A stretch of DNA of 34,866 nucleotides from positions 1 to 34,866 of the forward strand of contig JAPOWB010000004.1 in assembly GCA_026707815.1 (NCBI GenBank). Reading direction: 5' to 3'. The position numbers and the translations under genes are program-made. The notes beneath the pieces are model-generated. The model saw only the letters and a list, made by a program, of their open reading frames with translations, did not search any database and was not told the DNA's origin. Numbering within the stretch: the first letter of the stretch is position 1; each line of letters opens with the position of its first letter. Below, one piece after another: positions 27,341 through 34,866 of the stretch. The stretch is from Candidatus Saccharimonadota bacterium (GTDB lineage Bacteria > Patescibacteriota > Saccharimonadia > Saccharimonadales > VXPC01).

Positions 27341-27679
27341 TTAACTCCCGAAAGTTTCTACGGCTAAATCATTAATAATCCCGGACAAAGCGAAAGCTCC
27401 AATGACTATTACCAAGCCCAAACTGGCAAAGACCAAAGTCTTCTTGGCTTTTTCCAGTGCCACCGGATTGCCGCTGCTAGTAATGAAGCTCAGTCCGCCA
27501 AGCACGAAAAAACCGGTCGCAATCAGACCGGCTATTCCTGCTACTATCTTAATTAGATTTTCTATGAAATTATTGACTTGTTCGACCCCTTGAGATGTTT
27601 GAGCCAAAACTTCAGGCGATGAAAGAAACCAACTGCTAAGCGTAATTCCGACAATCAAGCTGATAATTAATCTTTTCAT
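27341..27679 (-). CDS. VirB2/TrbC-like pilin
   Basis: Signal peptide plus two TM helices; FIENLIKIVAGIAGLIATGFFVLGGLSFITSSGNPVALEKAKKTLVFASLGLVIVIGAFAL. Confidence 0.8.
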   Translation of the reverse strand: MKRLIISLIVGITLSSWFLSSPEVLAQTSQGVEQVNNFIENLIKIVAGIAGLIATGFFVLGGLSFITSSGNPVALEKAKKTLVFASLGLVIVIGAFALSGIINDLAVETFGS

Positions 27680-27839
27680 AATTTAACTCAAACTTAAATT
27701 GTCTAAACTATACCAGAATATTTTATTAAATGCAAATTAGTTGTATACTTAAGAAGTTTGGATTAAATATCACAGTAGTTTACAGCAAGTCATAATTTAG
27801 ATATATTTAAGAATAGGAAGGTATCAAAAAATATAAATT

Positions 27840-27986
27840 ATGCCCAATATATCAAAAAGAGATGAGTTGCATGTTCCCCTATTGAAAGTCATGCAACAGT
27901 TAGGAGGTAGGGTTAAAACCAAGAACGCTGTTGAAGAAGTAGCAAATTTTTGGCAACTTCGGATTTTAGAATTTAACATTTTTTAA
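27840..27986 (+). pseudogene. short Mrr_N-like winged-helix remnant
   Basis: Own translation: MPNISKRDELHVPLLKVMQQLGGRVKTKNAVEEVANFWQLRILEFNIF*. Confidence 0.45.
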
Positions 27987-28045
27987 TGTTTAATTTCTTG
28001 TTAACATAAATATAATAAATTCCGAAAACACAAGTTTAAATAGTA

Positions 28046-29179
28046 ATGCAAGATTCCATCCAAACAAAGTATCATAAGCAAGGTGTCTCATCTGTGAATC
28101 ATATTATTCTTGATGAAACACCTACAACTCGTCTAATCTTTTATCCCAAAGTACACGATAGCGGCGTGAGAGGAGATATAGTGCGCCAAAAAATCGGTTC
28201 TGATGGGCAATGGAAAGACAGAAACGACATTGATTTCAGATCATTAGAGGCAGACAAGGGTGTCAAAATTCCAATTAGCACCAAGGCGACTGATTTATTA
28301 TTTAACAAGCTTAGATCTTTATATGAAATTGTTAAAAAAGGAGCGCCTCGCTCTAACAAAGAACTTATAGTTACAGAATCAGATAAAGCTTTGACTATAG
28401 ATGACAGAAATAAACAAAGAATTCTTCAGCAAATTATAAATCAAAATTATTCTGAGTCATTTTGGGAGGAATTATCAAAAACAAGTCCTAAGCTTGCGAC
28501 GCAATTCTCTATAGATCGAATCCAATTAGATAGACAAGAAGTAATTAAAGAGTTCAAAACATCATTAATTCAGCATGCTAATGAAGAAAAATATTGGCAA
28601 AAATTTTTTGAGGATAATCCTTGGATGCTACAAGTAGCATTTGGGGCTTCTATATTTATGTTGGCGGGGGAAACATATTTAGGTGGTAAATCAACTAAAG
28701 GCAAGCAGGGGCGTGGTGGCGTCTCAACTGATTTTCTTTTCGCTGATGAAAGTACTAAAAGCTTTGCAGTTATGGAAATCAAAAAACCAAAATCTAGTTT
28801 AATGTTAAAATCTGCATATCGAGGCAAACTAGGCTCTAATCTCAAAAATGAAATTTATAGTTTAGGTTCTGAGCTTTCAGGAGCCATTGTTCAGGCACAA
28901 AGCCAATTAACAGTGGCAATCGAAAATTTTCAATCTTTATTAGGAGATAATGCTGAATTTTCTTACAAGATTAATCTTATAGATCCTAAAGCTATTCTAG
29001 TTATTGGCATGTCAGGTGAATTACAGCAACAAAGACAAAAAGATTCGTTTAATCAATTTCGTTCAGGGCTTCATAGCCCAATAATAGTTACTTTTGATGA
29101 ACTATATCATAGGTTAAGTCAAATATATGGAATCAGTTCTCAGGATGAAGATATAGACTCAAATGATATGCCCTTTTAA
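28046..29179 (+). CDS. sduA: Shedu-type immune protein (DUF4263 nuclease)
   Basis: EKYWQKFFEDNPWMLQVAFG…STDFLFADESTKSFAVMEIKKPKSSLM (PD-(D/E)xK-type D…ExK) and IVQAQSQLTVAIENF… typical of DUF4263. Confidence 0.85.
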   Translation: MQDSIQTKYHKQGVSSVNHIILDETPTTRLIFYPKVHDSGVRGDIVRQKIGSDGQWKDRNDIDFRSLEADKGVKIPISTKATDLLFNKLRSLYEIVKKGAPRSNKELIVTESDKALTIDDRNKQRILQQIINQNYSESFWEELSKTSPKLATQFSIDRIQLDRQEVIKEFKTSLIQHANEEKYWQKFFEDNPWMLQVAFGASIFMLAGETYLGGKSTKGKQGRGGVSTDFLFADESTKSFAVMEIKKPKSSLMLKSAYRGKLGSNLKNEIYSLGSELSGAIVQAQSQLTVAIENFQSLLGDNAEFSYKINLIDPKAILVIGMSGELQQQRQKDSFNQFRSGLHSPIIVTFDELYHRLSQIYGISSQDEDIDSNDMPF

Positions 29180-29193
29180 TTATAATCATTGAT

Positions 29194-29502
29194 ATGGCTA
29201 GAAGATACAATAAACGAAGCAATTATCATAGAATCAAGAAGAATTATAAACGACATAGAAACAGTAGGCAAAAGGATAATTTAGAAGACTTTCTATCTAA
29301 TAAAGATGTTTTAGTATTCATATCTAAAATTATAATTACTATACTTCTCATTATTACTGTAGTCGGGGGTGTTTTGTTCGCTGTTTATAAAATTTGGCAT
29401 CAAGCCGAATGGCTTAAATTAACAAAGATTATCTTAACGGCAGTTACTGTGCTGGCTGGTGCTAGCATTTTATACGGAGCATACCATTTTTTGATTAGTT
29501 GA
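29194..29502 (+). CDS. small basic membrane protein
   Basis: Arg/Lys-rich N-terminus plus two TM segments. Confidence 0.6.
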   Translation: MARRYNKRSNYHRIKKNYKRHRNSRQKDNLEDFLSNKDVLVFISKIIITILLIITVVGGVLFAVYKIWHQAEWLKLTKIILTAVTVLAGASILYGAYHFLIS

Positions 29503-29580
29503 TTAATATAATGATTTGTTAACATATCATGCTAGTTTAATGCTTCAGAAATTTATTAATTTGCTAGAATATTAAGTGTA

Positions 29581-30168
29581 ATGAAAATAGAAAAGTATAC
29601 AGTTAATCTAGATGGCAATGATTTAGTCATTAAAGTTGCTCATCTAGATCAGAGTGATGGTCAAATCTTTAAAGAATTATTTGATTTATGGAAGAAGCTC
29701 AACGACGGACTTAAGCAATATGGTCGGATGGCGACCTTGCCAGAAGTCATCTCGGAAGGTATGTTTTGTGTTTTCACAGGTTCAGCGAGATATCAGGAAA
29801 GAGTTAGTGGCAAGAGTTCTGTATCTTTTGATGCTATTAATACGCAGAACAATCGTAAAGAACAAATTAAAGCTTCCAGCGTTGAAGAAGATCTAACTTC
29901 TTTCAGCCCGAATTCTAGCTGGGATGATTTGTATTTTATGGATTTTTATAACGGTGGTAAATTAGATGGTTCATTTAATTTATACCAAATCCCTGATCAA
30001 TATATTCGATCTATGAAAGTTAGTCAACAGCAAACTTTTAGAGACCAACAAGCTCAAGGCAGAAGACCAAGATTTAGTATTACCAAAGATATTATTAAGA
30101 AGTATGACTTGCAACCAATTGCAACTGACGTACGGGTTTGGCATTCTGATAATCAAAAGCCTGGGTAA
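29581..30168 (+). CDS. Bsp6I-family type II restriction endonuclease
   Basis: Family resemblance (FKELFDLWKKLN…MATLPEVISEGMFCVF…QIKASSVEEDLTSFSPNSSWDDLYFMDF…DGSFNLYQIP) plus adjacent cytosine methyltransferase. Confidence 0.8.
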   Translation: MKIEKYTVNLDGNDLVIKVAHLDQSDGQIFKELFDLWKKLNDGLKQYGRMATLPEVISEGMFCVFTGSARYQERVSGKSSVSFDAINTQNNRKEQIKASSVEEDLTSFSPNSSWDDLYFMDFYNGGKLDGSFNLYQIPDQYIRSMKVSQQQTFRDQQAQGRRPRFSITKDIIKKYDLQPIATDVRVWHSDNQKPG

Positions 30169-31093
30169 TTTGTCTAGCAACAGCCTGAATAACCGGCACA
30201 CTGACACTGTTACCAATCTTGTGATAAAGAACAGTATTACTTAATTCTTCAGGCAAAAGATAGCTATCATCAAAGCCTTGTAATCTAGCACATTCTCTAG
30301 GGGTTAATTTTCTTAGACCTCGTCCATCTTGAACAAGAGGGACATTATGTCCACCCGTTCCCATATTAGCTGTTAAAGTTGGACAAACACCTTTTTGGTT
30401 CTTTCTAATATATTTTCTCCGCCACTGGTAAACTTGTCCTTGCTTGAAAGGATAATCTTTTAAAGATTCAAATAAAGGCTTATCATTGTAATAGTATTTA
30501 TCATCAATATCTTGGGGGTCATCTAACATATCTTGAATGGTTTGAATTAGTGCAATTGGATTAGGAAAGATAAAATTATCGCAAAGCTTTGGATCCTTAA
30601 AACCAACTATGTAAATTCGCTCTCTATTTTGAGGCAGATTACCATACTCCATAGTATTCATCACTTGAGCTTGAAAATGATAGCCGACATCTCTTAAGGC
30701 TTGACTCATAATCCTAAAAGTTCTACCGCCATCATGACTTCTCATATTCTTCACATTTTCTAATAAAAACCCTAGAGGTTTTTTAACTTTTAAAATCTTA
30801 ATAATATTAAAAAATTGATTACCTCTCTCATCCTCTAAACCCTTCTGATAACCAGCAATGGAAAAAGCCTGGCAAGGAAAACCAGCTAATAAAAAATCAA
30901 AATCTGGTAAAGAGTGAGTCTTAATAGCTCCTATATCTCGTGTATCAAGTTGAGCTTCACTAAAATTAGCATCATAAATTAATTTACATCTTACATCGCA
31001 ATCATTAGCAAAGACTGTTTTAAAACCCAGTTGACTAAAACCTAATCTAATACCACCCATACCAGCGTATAAATCAATTGATTTTAAATCCAT
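30095..31093 (-). CDS. dcm: C5 cytosine-specific DNA methyltransferase
   Basis: IDLYAGMGGIRLGF, LLAGFPCQAFSIAGYQKG, FLLENVKNMRSHDGGRTF, RERIYIVGF, KIGNSVSVPVIQAVARQI. Confidence 0.96.
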   Translation of the reverse strand: MDLKSIDLYAGMGGIRLGFSQLGFKTVFANDCDVRCKLIYDANFSEAQLDTRDIGAIKTHSLPDFDFLLAGFPCQAFSIAGYQKGLEDERGNQFFNIIKILKVKKPLGFLLENVKNMRSHDGGRTFRIMSQALRDVGYHFQAQVMNTMEYGNLPQNRERIYIVGFKDPKLCDNFIFPNPIALIQTIQDMLDDPQDIDDKYYYNDKPLFESLKDYPFKQGQVYQWRRKYIRKNQKGVCPTLTANMGTGGHNVPLVQDGRGLRKLTPRECARLQGFDDSYLLPEELSNTVLYHKIGNSVSVPVIQAVARQITQAFDYQNAKPVRQLQLVASHTS

Positions 31094-31224
31094 CGTAATC
31101 CCCTTAAATTACATTTCTATTTCAATTGTATCATTAATTTCATATTAGACATAAAACTATTGACATTGTCCTTATAGGTATAGTAAAATGTACTTAAAAG
31201 CATAGTTAACAAGGGTTTCGTGGG

Positions 31225-31335
31225 ATGGTCAATAAAAGTAATCAAACTATCAATTTATCTCTAGAAGATAGATTAACTATCTTGGCTGAACTGTTCCTAG
31301 AAATTATTTTAGAGGAAGGTAATGATAGCGACTGA
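31225..31335 (+). CDS. small ORF translationally overlapping the serine recombinase
   Basis: Own translation: MVNKSNQTINLSLEDRLTILAELFLEIILEEGNDSD*; overlaps the recombinase ATG at 31322. Confidence 0.5.
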   Translation: MVNKSNQTINLSLEDRLTILAELFLEIILEEGNDSD

Positions 31336-33013
31336 ATCAACTGCTAAAACTATTAATGCCGTCGGAGCTATCAGAGTTTCCAGCGTTAAACAGGGCTTGA
31401 AAGGTGATTCTCCCGAAGCTCAGAAAGAACAAATTGAACAATTTGCCCAAAACAAGGGTTTCAACATTAAGAAATTCTTTGTTTTCATGGAATCGGCATC
31501 TAAGGAGCAACAACCAATGCAGGAAGCTATAGATTATTGCAAAGATCCCAACAATCAAATTAGTCATTTTATTATTAAATCTATCGATAGATTTACTAGG
31601 GGTGGTTCACTGCCTTACGACTTGCTTAAAAACCAGCTAGAAGCTTCCAAAGTTAAACTAATAGATATCTACGGTATCATTGGCTCAAACCAAGTTAACA
31701 CATTGGAACATTTAGGAGTTGAATATGGGTGGAGTGTTTATTCTCCTTCCAAGAAATCTGAGATCTTAGAGGCTGAAAGATCGAAGGACGAGCTGCGAGA
31801 TATTATGACTCGCATGGTCGGAGCTGAAGTCCGTTATACTAGGCTTGGTTATTGGATGAGAAGACCGCCATATGGCTATGCCAGTCAAAAAAATCACACT
31901 GATCATGGCAAAAGAACTATCTTAGTTCCACATCCTAATGAATCCAAGTTTATTATTGAAATATTCCGACTTCGTTCTTTGGGTCAATACAGCGATAAGG
32001 AAATAGCCAACAAAATTAACGAAATGGGTTATTTAGGACGCATTAACCCATCTAACACTTTAAAACATACTTCCTTGAACGCTTCTAAAGTATGGCGAAT
32101 AGTCAGAAAACCTATTTACACCGGCATTAATAATGAAAAATGGACTAACAACCAACCGGTTAAATGCGTTTTTAAAGGATTAGTGTCTATTGAAACTTTC
32201 AATAAAGCTAATAAGGGCAGAAGAATTATCAGGGAATGCAATGGGGAAATTATAATCAAAGACACAAAAGCTGAGCGTTATTCAACTAGGCAAGGCACTA
32301 GAAGTCAGGATTTCCCTTACAAGCAATTTGTTATGTGTCCCAAATGTGAATTACCCCTTTCTGGTAGCTATTCAAGGGGTAAAAGTGGCAAGCGTTATCC
32401 CGCTTATCACTGCAATCGCCAAGGGCATTATTTCAGAGTCAGAAAAGAAAAATTGGAAGACAAAGTTCATCAACTCATCCTCTCGCTTCAACTATCTCCC
32501 AAACATGTAGATAAGCTAACTCACAGCCTAGAATCAGTTTTCAAGGTTATTGAACAGCAACATCAAGCTAAATTATCTAGCTTAGATGCACGAATCAGTT
32601 CAGTGGAAAATGAAATCAAAGCCATAGTCAATAAATTCAAAATTCTTACCAACCAATTTGCTATCAAACATTTGGAAAATGATTTGGAAGAATTGGAACA
32701 ACGATTGACTCTGCTAAAGAGTAAGAAGCTTGAGCTTGCCAAACAAAAACCCTTCAATTTAGGAGATTTTGCCACTAAGCTTAAACACGTTTTCGAACAC
32801 CTAGACAAGAGCTTCGTCCAACAGATGTCAGAGGCTAAGAAAGCCAAACTTTTCAGCTTGCTTTTCAACAAATTGCCGACTTACGACAAATTAGAGTTTC
32901 GAACACCCAAAGATCCAATTTTTACAGATGTAAATCCGTTATTTTCAATTAAAAATTCTAATTTATTACGTTTGGTGACCCCAGGGGGAATCGAACCCCC
33001 GTTTCCAGGATGA
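31322..33013 (+). CDS. large serine recombinase (resolvase/recombinase/zinc ribbon)
   Basis: AIRVSSVKQGLKGDSPEAQKEQIEQFAQNKGF, SIDRFTRGG, recombinase domain RRPPYGYA…, CPKCELPLSGSYSRGKSGKRYPAYHC zinc ribbon, C-terminal coiled coil. Confidence 0.95.
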   Translation: MIATESTAKTINAVGAIRVSSVKQGLKGDSPEAQKEQIEQFAQNKGFNIKKFFVFMESASKEQQPMQEAIDYCKDPNNQISHFIIKSIDRFTRGGSLPYDLLKNQLEASKVKLIDIYGIIGSNQVNTLEHLGVEYGWSVYSPSKKSEILEAERSKDELRDIMTRMVGAEVRYTRLGYWMRRPPYGYASQKNHTDHGKRTILVPHPNESKFIIEIFRLRSLGQYSDKEIANKINEMGYLGRINPSNTLKHTSLNASKVWRIVRKPIYTGINNEKWTNNQPVKCVFKGLVSIETFNKANKGRRIIRECNGEIIIKDTKAERYSTRQGTRSQDFPYKQFVMCPKCELPLSGSYSRGKSGKRYPAYHCNRQGHYFRVRKEKLEDKVHQLILSLQLSPKHVDKLTHSLESVFKVIEQQHQAKLSSLDARISSVENEIKAIVNKFKILTNQFAIKHLENDLEELEQRLTLLKSKKLELAKQKPFNLGDFATKLKHVFEHLDKSFVQQMSEAKKAKLFSLLFNKLPTYDKLEFRTPKDPIFTDVNPLFSIKNSNLLRLVTPGGIEPPFPG

Positions 33014-33047
33014 AAACCTGATGTCCTAACCACTAGACGATGGGGTC
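32973..33047 (-). tRNA. tRNA-Glu (anticodon TTC), CCA encoded
   Basis: GACCCCA TCGTCTAGTGGTTAGGACA TCAGG TTTTCAT CCTGG AAAC GGGGG TTCGATT CCCCC TGGGGTC A CCA cloverleaf. Confidence 0.96.
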
Positions 33048-33106
33048 AAAAGTAGACTCAAATCAACTTTTTCATTTTATAAGAATAATTAGTCTCTGAC
33101 AAATGC

Positions 33107-33140
33107 AAAAAGCACTCCCTTTTTATTAGGAGTGCTTTTT
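33107..33140. terminator. bidirectional intrinsic terminator
   Basis: aaaaagcactcc…ggagtgcttttt perfect 12-bp inverted repeat with A/T flanks. Confidence 0.9.
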
Positions 33141-33223
33141 GACTTATGGTAACACTTAAGCTATATCAGATTATTCAATCTTAATATTGCTCTTTCTCTG
33201 TAATTATTGAATAACAATTTCTC

Positions 33224-34024
33224 TTACTGAGAGTGACGATGAGCCATCGCTAACTGGCGATGAGCAATTGTCGCTACAGTAATCGTACCAATGATAAGTA
33301 AAGCTAGTGTTAAAGCTTGGCTTTGAGAACCAGTTTCAGTTAGTTCTGGAGGCATCTCTACCTCCTGCTCCTCTGCTTGTTCAATGACACTAACAGTCAA
33401 TTGAACATTGATGCGAGCTCGGTATTGCCAACAGCCGGGAACTATGCCCTCAGCTTCATCTGACTGATAACCTAACAAAGCACCATTTAAGATATTAGAA
33501 GCATCAAAGTTGAAATTACCAAGCGTTTTCAAAGCCGGAGCTTTGTGTCCAAAATCACTAACAGTCTTGTAAGCTACTTTAATTTGCTTACCTTCCTGAT
33601 TACAGGTAATGGTTACACCATCAGTAATCGGACTAGTTTGATCAGAATCAATACTGGCAACCACTGAATGCGATTGACCAACAGCACTTTCATCTATATC
33701 AAGAGCAATCTTGGTATTAGTTGCCACTCCAGGACCACTAAAGTCACTGTAGTTGGCTTCTTCAGAAGTTGAGTTATGAACATAAAGCCACAAATCAACA
33801 ACTTGACCGTCTTTACAGACTTCAATTTCGTTGCCTAGTTCACCCCGAGTTCCTAAACGCAAAAAATCCTGTTCAGATCCAACGCCATAATGAAGCTGAA
33901 CTGTTTCATAGGCATTAAAAATAGCAGTAGTTTTAGGATTGATTGCATTAACACCCGTAGCAATAGCTACAGATAATATTAAACCGGCGACAACTAAGCC
34001 ACTTAACTTAATTATCTTATTCAT
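33224..34024 (-). CDS. secreted surface protein with sortase-like C-terminal signal
   Basis: Signal peptide MNKIIKLSGLVVAGLILSVAIATGVNA; C-terminal PELTETGSQSQALTLALLIIGTITVATIAHRQ (LxxTG, TM, basic tail). Confidence 0.8.
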   Translation of the reverse strand: MNKIIKLSGLVVAGLILSVAIATGVNAINPKTTAIFNAYETVQLHYGVGSEQDFLRLGTRGELGNEIEVCKDGQVVDLWLYVHNSTSEEANYSDFSGPGVATNTKIALDIDESAVGQSHSVVASIDSDQTSPITDGVTITCNQEGKQIKVAYKTVSDFGHKAPALKTLGNFNFDASNILNGALLGYQSDEAEGIVPGCWQYRARINVQLTVSVIEQAEEQEVEMPPELTETGSQSQALTLALLIIGTITVATIAHRQLAMAHRHSQ

Positions 34025-34413
34025 AGTAAAAATCTCCTTTCATTAAACTTTAATACATTAGTTTATCAGGTTTGAGCTTAAAAATACAATATAAGCATTT
34101 TCTAATTAGTCAATCATTAGATAACATTTTAGATGAGACTCATATTAAGATATATAGAGCATTCAAAAATTCTTGAATTAAACCTTCTAAATTTTAGGTA
34201 AATGTATTTTACAAACGTATATACAGCTTATCTAAAAGATACGATTTTAATTTTCTATAAAAGAAAATTGTCATCCAAATTGTAAAAATACATCGTTATT
34301 CATTATGAGTAAAATAATAAACAAGTTTTTAAGTCTTAATATTTTGCTTTTATTTTCAAAGGTGTAACTTCAATGTGTTACAGAAAATTTTTTCCAAAGA
34401 AAAAGAGTTTGAA

Positions 34414-34463
34414 GGTTGTTACCTCCCCCTCTCCGCCAATGGCGGAGAGGGGGGGCAACAACC
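34414..34463. repeat. large GC-rich hairpin (13 bp perfect core, 3-nt loop, extended outer arms)
   Basis: ggttgttacctCCCCCTCTCCGCCaatGGCGGAGAGGGGGggcaacaacc. Confidence 0.85.
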
Positions 34464-34490
34464 CCGGATCCTCTGAGGAGGCTTTCTTCC

Positions 34491-34866
34491 TTAGAAGTCT
34501 GCCCCCGGATCCTCTGACTTGCAGTTGCCGAAGGGATCGGATGTCCCAGATGAACAGCCCCCAGACCCATCATCAGACGGACCTGGATCGATGGCTGGAC
34601 GCCCATCATCATCTTCATCGCCGTCAAGCGAATCAGGATTAATGGCTGGACGCCCATCATCATCACCAGATACTGGATCAGAATCCTGACCAGTTGGGTT
34701 GTCTCCACCACCACCGGTGGTGGATTCTTGCCCTACATCTGTAGATGTGTCTCTGGACTTGCAGTTGCCGAAGGGATCGACAACCGTCCCATCTGGGCAT
34801 TCTTCCGTTGGCTCGACAGGCTGGGCTTCAGTAGCAGGTTCGGGAGTGACCTCCATCTCCGGCTCA
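34491..34866 (-). CDS. C-terminal part of Asp-rich repeat protein, 5' end outside window
   Basis: Frame stays open to the window edge; repeats DPFGNCKS and DDDGRPAI(N/D)P; stop at 34491. Confidence 0.65.
   Translation of the reverse strand, partial: EPEMEVTPEPATEAQPVEPTEECPDGTVVDPFGNCKSRDTSTDVGQESTTGGGGDNPTGQDSDPVSGDDDGRPAINPDSLDGDEDDDGRPAIDPGPSDDGSGGCSSGTSDPFGNCKSEDPGADF

Noticed and set aside
21138-27593. Plus-strand ORFs 21138-21332, 24460-24699, 25276-25488, 27402-27593
   Set aside because: Antisense to T4SS genes with clear family motifs.
28141-32871. ORFs 28141-28359, 28570-28845, 29654-29896, 29980-30216, 31337-31567, 32328-32510, 32563-32871
   Set aside because: Antisense or alternate frames of Shedu, R-M and recombinase genes.
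31322-33047. Second att copy or matching tRNA-Glu 3' fragment elsewhere in the window
   Set aside because: I did not see another copy of gggggaatcgaaccccc in the window; the opposite end of the element probably lies outside it, but a computed search is needed.
34370-34714. ORFs 34370-34714 (-) and 34373-34642 (+)
   Set aside because: Alternate frames of the Asp-rich repeat gene 34491-34866; compositionally biased by DNA repeats and the hairpin.

Overview
AT-rich window that looks like accessory DNA: part of an integrative/conjugative-type element plus its chromosomal flank. The standard genetic code fits. A Patescibacteria/CPR-type host (e.g. Saccharibacteria-like) is plausible from gene style but is only inference. 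Left (0-7.5 kb): a family of YDADGN-repeat ORFs on both strands, two VapBC-type toxin-antitoxin pairs, a frameshifted zeta-toxin-like kinase, exported hypotheticals, and remnants of IS30, IS982 and a VirD4 gene. Middle (7.5-15 kb): a visibly GC-richer cassette (small helical protein, DUF3800, OLD/TOPRIM ATPase) next to a truncated serine recombinase, a PLD-like nuclease, an XRE regulator, a 21-bp-phased repeat array, and an AAA_13 RloC/PrrC-like ATPase. Then comes a complete type I (IC-like) restriction-modification locus. Its hsdM is out of frame at a G11 tract and its hsdS carries an in-frame G9 tract. Right (20.7-33 kb): a VirB2/VirB6/PrgI/VirB4/M23-like/VirD4 type IV secretion module with no relaxase seen, a Shedu (DUF4263) gene, a Bsp6I-like type II R-M pair, and a large serine recombinase whose C-terminal codons run into a tRNA-Glu(TTC) gene. 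Past the tRNA lie sortase-type surface/secreted protein genes with a strong GC-rich hairpin. The strongest candidates for something new are: (i) doubly homopolymer-controlled type I R-M beside a putative anticodon-nuclease guard, (ii) the GC-rich DUF3800/OLD cassette, (iii) poly-C/G tracts at putative promoters, and (iv) the 21-bp-phased repeat array.
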